Shown piece after piece: positions 16,519-24,269 of a stretch of DNA of 40,325 nucleotides. Below the pieces are notes generated by a model that was not told the DNA's origin, searched no databases, and saw only the letters and a list, made by a program, of their open reading frames with translations. The stretch's first letter is position 1. Each line of letters opens with the position of its first letter. Made by a program: the position numbers and the translations under genes. Source of the DNA: Phycisphaerales bacterium (GTDB lineage Bacteria > Planctomycetota > Phycisphaerae > SM23-33 > FEN-1343); contig PMYD01000047.1 of assembly GCA_003171335.1 (NCBI GenBank), forward strand, positions 1 to 40,325. Reading direction: 5' to 3'.

Positions 16519-19137
16519 CTATTCCTGCGGGTAGATGATAATCCGGTCGTGCACGCGAATGACGAGGTCGGGCTTTCCATGGCCGGTCACATCGCCGATG
16601 GTCACGCTGCGGGGCTGGCCTTCCTTGCCCTTGCCGCGCTCGCTGTAACGCTCGCGTTCCATGGAGCGCGGCTCTTCGAAGACCTTAAACACCGTGCCAG
16701 TAACCAGTTCGCCCGCGGCGTTGAACGTGAGCACCTGGAGATGCCGGCGGCCCTGGTCGCACAGCACGATATCTTCCAGCCCATCGTTGTTGATGTCGCC
16801 CACGGCGGCGAAGCCGAAATGGGCATCCTTGATCTTCGGCTCATAGGAGGCCAACTGGCGGAAGCGGTGCGTCGGCCCTCCCACCGGCACCAGCACCAGC
16901 GTGCGGGCGCCGCACAGCAGGATGCCATCCTCCGCCGGGCCGCCGAACTTGCCCAGCAGGATTTTGCGCGCCGGCAGGTTGCCCACCTCGATCTCGCGCT
17001 CGGTGTGGTACGTCGCCCCGCCCTCTTCCGGCGAGAGAATCCCCAGCCGGCCGCGGACCGAGTCGTACAGCACAATGGAGGGCTTCTTATGGTTGGGCAG
17101 CGACAGGCACGCCGAGCAGCCCAGCGTGGCCCGATCGCTCTCGGCGTGGTACTGGTCGACGACCTGCCAGCCTTTTTCCGCATCAAAGACCACCGCGCGG
17201 GCGTAGCTCTTGTAGGTGATCAGGGCGGCGGTGCTGCCATCCTTGCCCAGTGGCGCAAGCGACAGGGCCTTGGGCTCCACGTTGGCCACCAGGCCCGACT
17301 GAACGTTGCGGTCGGAAACCTGGACGAACTTGCCCGCCTCCTGCTGGCGGATGAGCATCATCGAGCCATAGGCCGGCAGGATCAAAGCATCAATGCGGCC
17401 GTCGTGGTCGATATCCACCGCGCGCAGGTCGCGGGGCTTATCTTCCACACCCTCCAGCAGCAGTTCGGGCCCGGCCGCCGGCTCGTCGGAGCCGATGGAA
17501 AGCAGCGTCCGCAGGTGGTACTTGTCCTTCTCGGGGCCCTTGGAAACGTACAGCAGGTCCATCTTGCCGTCGCCGTCGACATCCGCCACATCCATCGCCA
17601 CCGGCTCGCCCACGATCTTGAGCGAGGCGGGGAAAGTCAGCCGCCCATCGGCCCAGCGGCTGATGCCGATGGTCTTCTCCTTGACCGATAGCGCGATCAC
17701 CGCGTCCTTGCCGCTGCCGTCGATATCGGCGGCGGCCAGCTTGGTCATCTCGGTGAGCCCCGGCATGCGCTTGGGCGGCGCCAGGCCGGTCTTGGCATCG
17801 GCCTTCAGAAGCAGGAATTCCGCCGAGGTCGGATCGGAGACGACCACATCGCTCAGGCCGCTGCCGTCCAGGTCGGCCAGGACCATGTCACGCTGGTCGG
17901 CCGATTCCGTCGCCGGCAGCGCGTACGTCAGCACCGGCAGCTCCGCATCGGCCGTCTGCCGCGTCAGGGCCGAAAGCTGCACGCGCCCGCTTTGGCGCGT
18001 GATGGACAGGGCGTACTGCTGCGTGCGGCCGCCGAGGCGGACAAATGTCAGGAAGCTGGGGGCCGGCAGCTTGTAGCGGCACTCGGGGCCAAGCCGGCCA
18101 TCGGCGCTCTGGAAGCGGACACGCACGGGATATTCGGCATCGTTGCACAACAGCACCAGGTCGGCGCGCCCATCGCCGTCCACATCGGCGATGAAGACGC
18201 GCTGCAAACCGTCCGCGCCGCTATACAGCTTTTCCGGCGTGGCGAACGTGCCGTCCGCCTGCTGGCGCAGAATGAACACGCCATCGGTGGCCAGCACGGC
18301 CAGATCGGTCCTTCCGTCCCCATTCAGTTCGCCGGCGGCCAGGCCGCCATCGCCGTCGACCAGGTTTTGCAGGTCGATCTTCACCGCCGGCCGCCACGCC
18401 GGCTCGCGCGGGCCGATGTCGGCAGGTTGTGTGCTCGGCGTGGCGGCCGCCGGCGCCGCGGCGGGCTTGCTGGCGGCGGTATTCCTGCGTGCGGCCGCGG
18501 CGGCATTCTTGCCGGCCGTGACGGCGGGCTTAGTAGTAGTCGCGGCCGATGAGCCGGGCTGGGATTGGCTGGCGGCGGCGGCTGAATCCTCCTGGAGCAC
18601 GATGCGTAGGCCATCGGCGGCCGTGAAAGCCAGGTCGATGTGGCCATCGCCGTTGAGGTCGACGGCGACCAGGGCGCGGGCCTCGACCGGCAGATCGTAG
18701 CTGACACGCTTGAACCGCCAGGACTCCTCGCGGCCGAAGCGGTCGTTCACATCATCCTCGCGCAGCTCCACGGGCACCGGCTGGTTCGGATCGAAATGGG
18801 CCCGCTGAAGCAGCAGGTCGATCCGCGACTTGGGGTTGTTCAGCACGACCATGTCATTGAGCCCATCGCCGTTGACGTCCACGATGATGGGGTCGCCCAC
18901 GCCCCATTCCAGCTTCAGGATCTCCATCGGGCCAAAGCCGTAATATCCCGCCAGCGTGCTGACGGGTTCCGTGGCAGGCGCGGACGTGGGCGCACTGGCC
19001 GGTGCTGCGACCGGCGCGCTGGTCGGCGGTTTGTCGGCCGGCTTTTTCGGCGCGGCCGCCATCGCGGCGGCACAAATTGCCGCCGCCAGGATCGCCGACA
19101 ACAAAACCGCAAACCGAGTTGAACTTGCACGTGCCAT
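16519..19137 (-). CDS. Exported FG-GAP/VCBS repeat beta-propeller protein
   Basis: An 872-residue secreted protein. The signal peptide (residues about 8-30, FAVLLSAILAAAICAAAMAA) is followed by a Pro/Ala/Thr linker and then about ten FG-GAP-like repeats, each with a calcium-binding loop: DVNGDGLND, DLNGDGHID, ELNGDGRTD, DVDGDGRAD, DLDGSGLSD, DVDGDGKMD, DIDHDGRID, DINNDGLED and others. One repeat is interrupted by an Ala/Thr/Pro-rich insert of about 50 residues (TTTKPAVTAGKNAAAAARR...). Such propellers bind partners or polysaccharides outside the cell; no catalytic domain is seen. I use the ATG at 19137 (AAGGG upstream) because the longer frame runs into the repeat element at 19161-19203. Confidence 0.9.
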   Translation of the reverse strand: MARASSTRFAVLLSAILAAAICAAAMAAAPKKPADKPPTSAPVAAPASAPTSAPATEPVSTLAGYYGFGPMEILKLEWGVGDPIIVDVNGDGLNDMVVLNNPKSRIDLLLQRAHFDPNQPVPVELREDDVNDRFGREESWRFKRVSYDLPVEARALVAVDLNGDGHIDLAFTAADGLRIVLQEDSAAAASQSQPGSSAATTTKPAVTAGKNAAAAARRNTAASKPAAAPAAATPSTQPADIGPREPAWRPAVKIDLQNLVDGDGGLAAGELNGDGRTDLAVLATDGVFILRQQADGTFATPEKLYSGADGLQRVFIADVDGDGRADLVLLCNDAEYPVRVRFQSADGRLGPECRYKLPAPSFLTFVRLGGRTQQYALSITRQSGRVQLSALTRQTADAELPVLTYALPATESADQRDMVLADLDGSGLSDVVVSDPTSAEFLLLKADAKTGLAPPKRMPGLTEMTKLAAADIDGSGKDAVIALSVKEKTIGISRWADGRLTFPASLKIVGEPVAMDVADVDGDGKMDLLYVSKGPEKDKYHLRTLLSIGSDEPAAGPELLLEGVEDKPRDLRAVDIDHDGRIDALILPAYGSMMLIRQQEAGKFVQVSDRNVQSGLVANVEPKALSLAPLGKDGSTAALITYKSYARAVVFDAEKGWQVVDQYHAESDRATLGCSACLSLPNHKKPSIVLYDSVRGRLGILSPEEGGATYHTEREIEVGNLPARKILLGKFGGPAEDGILLCGARTLVLVPVGGPTHRFRQLASYEPKIKDAHFGFAAVGDINNDGLEDIVLCDQGRRHLQVLTFNAAGELVTGTVFKVFEEPRSMERERYSERGKGKEGQPRSVTIGDVTGHGKPDLVIRVHDRIIIYPQE

Positions 19138-19160
19138 GCGCCCCGCCCTTTCAACAGTAG

Positions 19161-19203
19161 CACGGGCATCTTGCCCGTGAGTCTCACGGCCGTCTCGGCC
19201 GTG
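19161..19203. repeat. CACGGGCATCTTGCCCGTG element (left copy)
   Basis: Two adjacent hairpins: CACGGGCATCTTGCCCGTG (19161-19179) and CACGGCCGTCTCGGCCGTG (19185-19203). The same pair, almost base for base, lies at 31509-31551. It sits in the leader of the propeller gene. A degraded third hairpin (TGGGCCAGACGCCCA) follows near 19250. Confidence 0.85.
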
Positions 19204-19321
19204 GCCTTTATCAAAGATATTCACGTGTGAGAAGCACGTGATACTCTTGGGCCAGACGCCCATGCTCAACCGCCCTAACGATATTCAGTTGAGGCCTACG
19301 GTGCAAACGTTTATGATTTCC

Positions 19322-19438
19322 GGTGGCATGCCCTCACGGACGGTGCAAAGCACCGGACGGGTGGGCATGTCTTTGCGACGAGGACATGCCCACCCGCCTT
19401 GGCCGCCAAGGCGGCCTGTGGCGTGAGGGCATGCCACC
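19322..19438. repeat. 117-bp element with 16-bp inverted ends (GGTGGCATGCCCTCAC)
   Basis: The ends GGTGGCATGCCCTCAC (19322-19337) and GTGAGGGCATGCCACC (19423-19438) are perfect inverted repeats. Inside, GGGTGGGCATGTC pairs with GACATGCCCACCC, and a GGCC-rich hairpin follows. It ends 19 bp before the Shine-Dalgarno sequence of the protease gene. MITE-like. Confidence 0.85.
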
Positions 19439-19469
19439 TCAACGTCGGGGCATGCAAGGAGCGGTGCAA

Positions 19470-20600
19470 ATGAAAGCAGCTTTTTGCGCGATTGCCGCGT
19501 GTGCGGCGGTTGTTTTTGTTTGGGCGCTGCCGGCCCGCGCGGACACGATCGAACTGAAGGGCGGCCACAAGCTCGTCGGCGACGTGCTGAAGGCCGATGA
19601 CCAGGCGGTGGTCGTGGACCTGGGCTTCACCGTGCTGCGCGTGCCGCGTGGCGAGATCGTTCGCATGGTCGGCGCGGACGGCGAGCCGGCGGCAAAGGTT
19701 GTGCCCGCCGCCCTGGTGACGGCGGCGGCGGCCGCTAAACCCGCCACGGCCCCGGCCACGCAACCGGGCGAAGTAAGCCTTGCCGATCGTGGCGACAGCG
19801 GCCCGGGCAAGGGCGAAGTGATTCTGGCCGGACCGGCGGCCACCGCGCCGGCGCCCGCCGAACGCATGAGCCCGCAGTGGCAGCTTTATCGCACCGCCGA
19901 CCTGAAGGATAGCACCATCGAGCAGTGCGCCTTGCGCTGCGGCGAGGCGGTGGTCATGATCTCCAGCCCCGGCGGCCTGGGCTCGGGATTCATCATCACG
20001 CCGGATGGGTATTGCATCACCAACTATCACGTCATCGCGCAGGAAACGAAGATCAAGGCCACCGTCTTCCGCAAGACCGAGACTGGCTATGAGCAGAAGC
20101 ACTACCGCGATGTGCGGATCATCGCGCTCAACCCGTTCGCCGACCTGGCGCTGCTGAAGATTGACAGCCCCGGCGAGACCTTCAAGTATGTCTACCTCGG
20201 CCGCATGGAGGATGTGAGAACCGGTCAGGAAGTTTTCGCCATCGGCAATCCGCTGGGCCTGACGCGCACGGTCAGCCAGGGCATCGTCTCGACCACCAAC
20301 CGCAATTTCGAGGGCGACCTGTACATCCAGACCACCACGAGCATCAACCCGGGCAACTCCGGCGGCCCGCTGTTCAATCTGCGCGGCGAAGTCGTGGGCG
20401 TCACCAGCATGGGCTACCTGTTCCTGAGCGGCCTGAATTTCGCCATCCCCGTCGACACGGTGCAGCGGTTCATCATCAATCGCGATGCGTTCGCGTACGA
20501 CGAGGACAACCCCAACAGCGGCTACCGCTATCACCAGCCCGCCGGGCGCGTGAACCACAATCCCCCGTCCACCGGTAAGCTGCCGCTGGAAGAGAAATGA
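19470..20600 (+). CDS. Exported trypsin-like (S1C) serine protease without PDZ domain
   Basis: A 376-residue protein. The signal peptide (1-24, ending PARA) is followed by a small N-terminal region (TIELKGGHKLVGDVLKADDQAVVVDLGFTVLRVPRGEIV), which looks like an SH3-like or LSm-like beta barrel, then an Ala/Pro linker. The HtrA-type protease domain spans about 150-355, with His187 (TNYHVI), Asp225 (FADLALLK) and Ser297 (GNSGGP). No PDZ domain follows, unlike the protease at 3774. The ATG at 19470 has AAGGAG 8 bp upstream; earlier in-frame ATGs fall inside the repeat element. Its stop overlaps an ATGA, and the next gene starts 26 bp later, so they form an operon. Confidence 0.9.
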   Translation: MKAAFCAIAACAAVVFVWALPARADTIELKGGHKLVGDVLKADDQAVVVDLGFTVLRVPRGEIVRMVGADGEPAAKVVPAALVTAAAAAKPATAPATQPGEVSLADRGDSGPGKGEVILAGPAATAPAPAERMSPQWQLYRTADLKDSTIEQCALRCGEAVVMISSPGGLGSGFIITPDGYCITNYHVIAQETKIKATVFRKTETGYEQKHYRDVRIIALNPFADLALLKIDSPGETFKYVYLGRMEDVRTGQEVFAIGNPLGLTRTVSQGIVSTTNRNFEGDLYIQTTTSINPGNSGGPLFNLRGEVVGVTSMGYLFLSGLNFAIPVDTVQRFIINRDAFAYDEDNPNSGYRYHQPAGRVNHNPPSTGKLPLEEK

Positions 20601-20626
20601 CCCCATCCTCAAAAGGAGAATTCCCG

Positions 20627-22681
20627 ATGTCGATCCATCGCCTCTGGCCCGGTCTGGCCCTGGCGGGTGTGGTATTGCTGCTGGCCGCCCCCGCGGCCCT
20701 CGCCGCCGATGACGACGCCGCCCGCTGGCTGCCGCCGGACACGTTTCTCCTGGTGCAGATCACGGATGTGGGGCAGTTGGTGACCCATGCCAAGTCGCAC
20801 AGCCTGTACGGGCTGACCCAGGACCCGGCGCTTGGGCCGATCGTCGCCAAGGCCAAAACGGCCCTGGGCGAAAAGATCGACGAGGGCTTTAAGAAGATCT
20901 GCACCGAGTCTCTGGACATGACCGAGCCGCCGTCGACGATTCCCTGGCCCACCGGCCGCGTGCTGCTGGCGATTCGGGCGGCGTTCCAGAGCATATCCGT
21001 CCCCGAATACGACTACGAGCACTTCGACTGGCAGAACGCCAAGCCCGGCGACATGCCGCCGGTGAAGAGCAAGCGCGAGGTCCGGCGGCTCTCACCCAAA
21101 GTGCTCGTGATCGCCGACATGGGCGACCACGCCGGCGCGGCCCGCCAGCTCATCCAGGCGGCCGTCACGAATCGGGTCGACAAGGAAGGCGACACGCGAA
21201 CCCACCAGACCGTGCGCGGCGTCGAGCTGGAGGTGGTGAACCCCAAGGCGCCCGCCGACGAGCACAGTGCCCCGACCTCCGGCGATATCTTCGCCTACGG
21301 CTTCAAGGACAACACGCTCATCGCCTCCTCCGACCTGAAGTTCATCGAGGATGTCCTGGCCCGGATGGGCCAGGGCGAGGGGGACAGCCTGGCGGACCTT
21401 GCCGGCTATCGCCAGGTGATGCGCGTGCTCAAGGGTCCGGGCGATCTGAGCGTGTTCTTCGACGTTCGCGCGCTGGTCCACGCCCTGCGGGCCAACGTCG
21501 CGGGCGAGGATGCCGCCCAGAGCGACAAGATCACCACGGCCCTGGGCGTCGACTCCATCGAGGGCCTGGGCATGGTCGTCCAGGTGGCGCCCAACGAGGC
21601 GCTGGATAGTCAGACGCGGGCGCTGCTGGCCTTGAAGGGCGAGCGCAGCGGCATTCCCGCCCTGCTGACGGTCCCGTCGGCGCCGGTCGAGCCGCCGCTG
21701 CTGGCGACGGCCGGCCTGGCCAGCCTGTGGGTGGCCAATTATGACCTGGGCAAGGTGTTTGACCAGGTCAGTGCGATTGTCGCGGCGCTGTCGCCCGTGG
21801 ACCTGAGCGCCATCGTGCAGCGGACGATGGTTTCGGTGGCCCGCAGCGCCGGCGGCGATGAGCCGCCGCCCAATTTCCGCCAGGACGTACTGGGCCGCGC
21901 TGTCCCGCCGCTGATTGCGACCGGCCGCTTCGATCCGGCGAAGAAAGATGTTGTCCAGGAAGAGACGTTGCTTTCGGTCGCCGTGCGCGATGCCGAATCG
22001 CTCGACAGCGTGCTGGGCCGCATTCATGCCGCCGCCAGCGGCGGGGACAAAGAGCTTCGCCGCCAGATGCTGGGGGCGAATATCTACGTGCTGCCAGGCA
22101 GCCCCGGCTCGCTGGTGAGCGCGCTGGGCACGGGCATGATCGGCTCTGCCGGGAATGTTCGCAGCGCCTTTGCCGTCACCGGCAATTTCTTCGTGATGGG
22201 CCCGGAAGCCGCCGTGGACCAGGCGGTGCGCGACACGCACAGCGAGGAAGTAACGTCGGTCAAGTCGGACCCGCTGTTCCGCCACACGGCCAGCCATCTG
22301 CCCGGCGAGGCGAGCATGTGGTTCTACGTGGACCGGCATCAGCAGATGGAACGGCTGTGGAACCAGATCCGCAAGGCCGCCCCCGCCGCGCCCGCGAAGC
22401 CTGCACGCGTGCACGACGGCGGCGAACCCGGCGCCATGCGCCAGGAGCTGGCCCAGGTCGAGGCGTCCATCGACGGGGATGATATGGAATCGCTGGCCAG
22501 CCCCGGGGCGATGTTAGACCCGCTGGGCACGCTCACCCAGCAGCTTCGCTCCATCTGCGATCTGAGCACGCTGCCCGAATTCTCCACCGTGCGGAAGTAT
22601 TTTGGTACGACGTGCGGCTACGTCAAGAGCACCGATGACGGCATCTATCTCGAAGTGACGGATGTGAAGGCGCCGAAGTAA
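20627..22681 (+). CDS. Large exported protein of unknown function
   Basis: A 684-residue protein with a clear signal peptide (1-27, LALAGVVLLLAAPAALAADD). The mature part begins ARWLPPDTFLLVQITDVGQL, a phrase typical of exported proteins of the DUF3352 kind, with paired alpha/beta repeats (for example ELVVNPKAP, DLSVFFDVRALVHAL, MWFYVDRHQQMERLW). No catalytic motif or membrane segment is seen after the signal. I chose the ATG at 20627 with AAAGGAG upstream over the ATG at 20597 that overlaps the protease stop. It follows the protease in one transcript and may be its substrate, inhibitor or partner; this is context only. Confidence 0.8.
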   Translation: MSIHRLWPGLALAGVVLLLAAPAALAADDDAARWLPPDTFLLVQITDVGQLVTHAKSHSLYGLTQDPALGPIVAKAKTALGEKIDEGFKKICTESLDMTEPPSTIPWPTGRVLLAIRAAFQSISVPEYDYEHFDWQNAKPGDMPPVKSKREVRRLSPKVLVIADMGDHAGAARQLIQAAVTNRVDKEGDTRTHQTVRGVELEVVNPKAPADEHSAPTSGDIFAYGFKDNTLIASSDLKFIEDVLARMGQGEGDSLADLAGYRQVMRVLKGPGDLSVFFDVRALVHALRANVAGEDAAQSDKITTALGVDSIEGLGMVVQVAPNEALDSQTRALLALKGERSGIPALLTVPSAPVEPPLLATAGLASLWVANYDLGKVFDQVSAIVAALSPVDLSAIVQRTMVSVARSAGGDEPPPNFRQDVLGRAVPPLIATGRFDPAKKDVVQEETLLSVAVRDAESLDSVLGRIHAAASGGDKELRRQMLGANIYVLPGSPGSLVSALGTGMIGSAGNVRSAFAVTGNFFVMGPEAAVDQAVRDTHSEEVTSVKSDPLFRHTASHLPGEASMWFYVDRHQQMERLWNQIRKAAPAAPAKPARVHDGGEPGAMRQELAQVEASIDGDDMESLASPGAMLDPLGTLTQQLRSICDLSTLPEFSTVRKYFGTTCGYVKSTDDGIYLEVTDVKAPK

Positions 22682-22687
22682 GCGAAC

Positions 22688-23149
22688 ATGATCAAGCCAC
22701 CGTCTGACATGCTGGCCGAACTCTCCAAGTGGAATGCCGGAACAGGCATTCCCTTGAATCAGTGGATCGGTTGCATGGGAAACTTCCGTTTGGCCGTTGG
22801 GTACTCTACTGTCTTCTGGCCCTGTTTCGAGAAGTTTGAAGATTATATCTTTCTGGAGAATCGCGCGGGTGACCTGGAACACTTGCGGCAGTGGGAGAGA
22901 AAGCTAGCCGGAGACAAGAGCGCCATTGAACGTGTGGTGAATCACGTCCACATCAGAGACATTCAACATTCCGGGTGCGAGGATATCACGGGGGAACGCG
23001 TTATTTACCTGGGAAGGATCCTCCGGGAGATATACGAGGCAAAACTCAGATGGCAGTTTCCTGATGACAGATTCAAAGTCGCTTTCTACGAGCCTCCTGA
23101 TCGAAACGATTTGACGGATTATCAACTAACTTTCTGGAAAGAAAGATAG
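22688..23149 (+). CDS. Conserved hypothetical protein, lower GC than neighbours
   Basis: A 153-residue soluble protein, rich in Trp and aromatic residues: NAGTGIPLNQWIGCMGNFRLAVGYSTVFWP, FEKFEDYIFLE, and REIYEAKLRWQFPDDRFKVAFYEP. I do not recognise a named family, though this type of small protein occurs as a hypothetical in many unrelated bacteria. Its codon use is visibly less GC-biased than the genes around it (many A/T third positions), which suggests recent transfer. It starts 6 bp after the preceding stop, so it may be read through from the protease operon. It could be an immunity-type or defence-island cargo protein; that is a guess. Confidence 0.75.
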   Translation: MIKPPSDMLAELSKWNAGTGIPLNQWIGCMGNFRLAVGYSTVFWPCFEKFEDYIFLENRAGDLEHLRQWERKLAGDKSAIERVVNHVHIRDIQHSGCEDITGERVIYLGRILREIYEAKLRWQFPDDRFKVAFYEPPDRNDLTDYQLTFWKER

Positions 23150-23161
23150 GGCGCTAAGTTC

Positions 23162-23839
23162 CTATTCCGGCTCTGGCACGTCCTGCACGGGAATACCGAT
23201 ATCGGCGACGGTCACCTTGCCCGTGAACTCGGCGGCCCCGGCGGCATCAAAGCCCAGCTTGCGGGCGACGAAGGTGATGGTCTGCCTGGCGCGGATGACC
23301 GGGCCGGGGGCCGCCCCGGTGTCACAATCCATACCGGTGGGAATGTCGATGGCCAGGATCGGTAGGCCAGTGGCGTTGGCCGCCTGCACGCCCGCCGCCA
23401 AGTCGCCGCGCAAGGCCCCGGTAATGCCCGTGCCGCCCAAGGCATCGACCAGCAGATCGTACGGCCGCCACAGCGCGGCCAGGTCCCCCGCCGACCGGCC
23501 GCGAACCTCGCGCACCGGTCCCAGCAGCCGCTCGCACAGGCGCAGGTTCATCAGCGCCTCGCCGCTAAATTTGTCGCGGTCGCCCAGCAGGTAGACATCG
23601 GCCGCGATATTTCGAATGCGCAGGTGCCGCGCCACGACAAAGCCGTCGCCGGCGTTGTTGCCTGAGCCGGCCAGCACGGCCACGCGCGGTTCAGCGACAG
23701 CTCGCACCAGATCCTCCGCGGCCGCGGCGGCGCAGCGGCCGGCGTTTTCCATGAGGATTTCGGCGCGAGCCCCAAGCGTGCCGGTGGCCCACTGGTCCAC
23801 CCAGCGAACCTGCCGGCGTGTCATGGGCCCGGGGAGCAT
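23162..23839 (-). CDS. nnrE: NAD(P)H-hydrate epimerase
   Basis: A 225-residue YjeF_N-type protein. It interconverts the R and S forms of NAD(P)H hydrate so that the damaged cofactor can be repaired. Seen motifs are MENAGRCAAAAAEDL, AVLAGSGNNAGDGFVVARHL, VDALGGTGITGALRG and ILAIDIPTGMDCDTG, the usual order in the family. The fused dehydratase domain (NnrD, YjeF_C) found in E. coli and many bacteria is absent, so the repair partner must be encoded elsewhere. The start is ATG at 23839 (a second ATG is at 23824), only 6 bp after the thioredoxin stop, hence co-transcription with trxA. Confidence 0.93.
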   Translation of the reverse strand: MLPGPMTRRQVRWVDQWATGTLGARAEILMENAGRCAAAAAEDLVRAVAEPRVAVLAGSGNNAGDGFVVARHLRIRNIAADVYLLGDRDKFSGEALMNLRLCERLLGPVREVRGRSAGDLAALWRPYDLLVDALGGTGITGALRGDLAAGVQAANATGLPILAIDIPTGMDCDTGAAPGPVIRARQTITFVARKLGFDAAGAAEFTGKVTVADIGIPVQDVPEPE

Positions 23840-23845
23840 GAGGGG

Positions 23846-24178
23846 CTACTTCATGGCCGCGTTGAGGGCGGCGGCGTATTCGCGCTTGGATTGCACGCCC
23901 ACGAAGCGTTTGACGACCTGGCCATCCTTGAAGATCATCACCGTGGGAATGGCGCTGATGCCGAACTTGAGGGCCGTATCGCGATTGGAGTCCGTGTCGA
24001 CCTTGCCCACCTTGGCCTTGCCCGCAAAATCGCCCGCCAGCTCCTCGATGAACGGGGCCACGGCGCGGCAAGGGCCGCACCACTCAGCCCAGAAATCGAC
24101 CAGCACGGGAATGGAGGACTGGAGAACTTCATCCTGGAAGTTCGCATCCGTCAGCACGACCAGATTCTCCGACGCCAT
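23846..24178 (-). CDS. trxA: Thioredoxin
   Basis: A 110-residue thioredoxin with the active site WCGPC (about residues 33-37) in VLVDFWAEWCGPCRAVAPF, the cis-proline motif AIPTVMIFKDG and the typical C-terminal GVQSKREYAAALNAA. It reduces protein disulfides in the cytoplasm. The ATG at 24178 has AAGGAG at 8 bp, and a strong promoter lies about 40 bp upstream. The longer frame starting at 24226 would begin in the promoter and is rejected. It heads a two-gene operon with nnrE. Confidence 0.97.
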   Translation of the reverse strand: MASENLVVLTDANFQDEVLQSSIPVLVDFWAEWCGPCRAVAPFIEELAGDFAGKAKVGKVDTDSNRDTALKFGISAIPTVMIFKDGQVVKRFVGVQSKREYAAALNAAMK

Positions 24179-24222
24179 GTAGACACTCCTTGTCAACGGC
24201 GATCCGAAACCCATTACTAGGA

Positions 24223-24252
24223 TCATATGGGGCCTGGGGCGAGAGTGTCAAC
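24223..24252 (-). promoter_or_regulatory. Sigma70 promoter of trxA-nnrE
   Basis: On the minus strand, TTGACA (24252-24247), an 18-bp spacer and TATGAT (24228-24223). Predicted start near 24216, giving a leader of about 38 nt with AAGGAG in it. Confidence 0.8.
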
Positions 24253-24269
24253 CGAGTCCGAAGCGTGCC

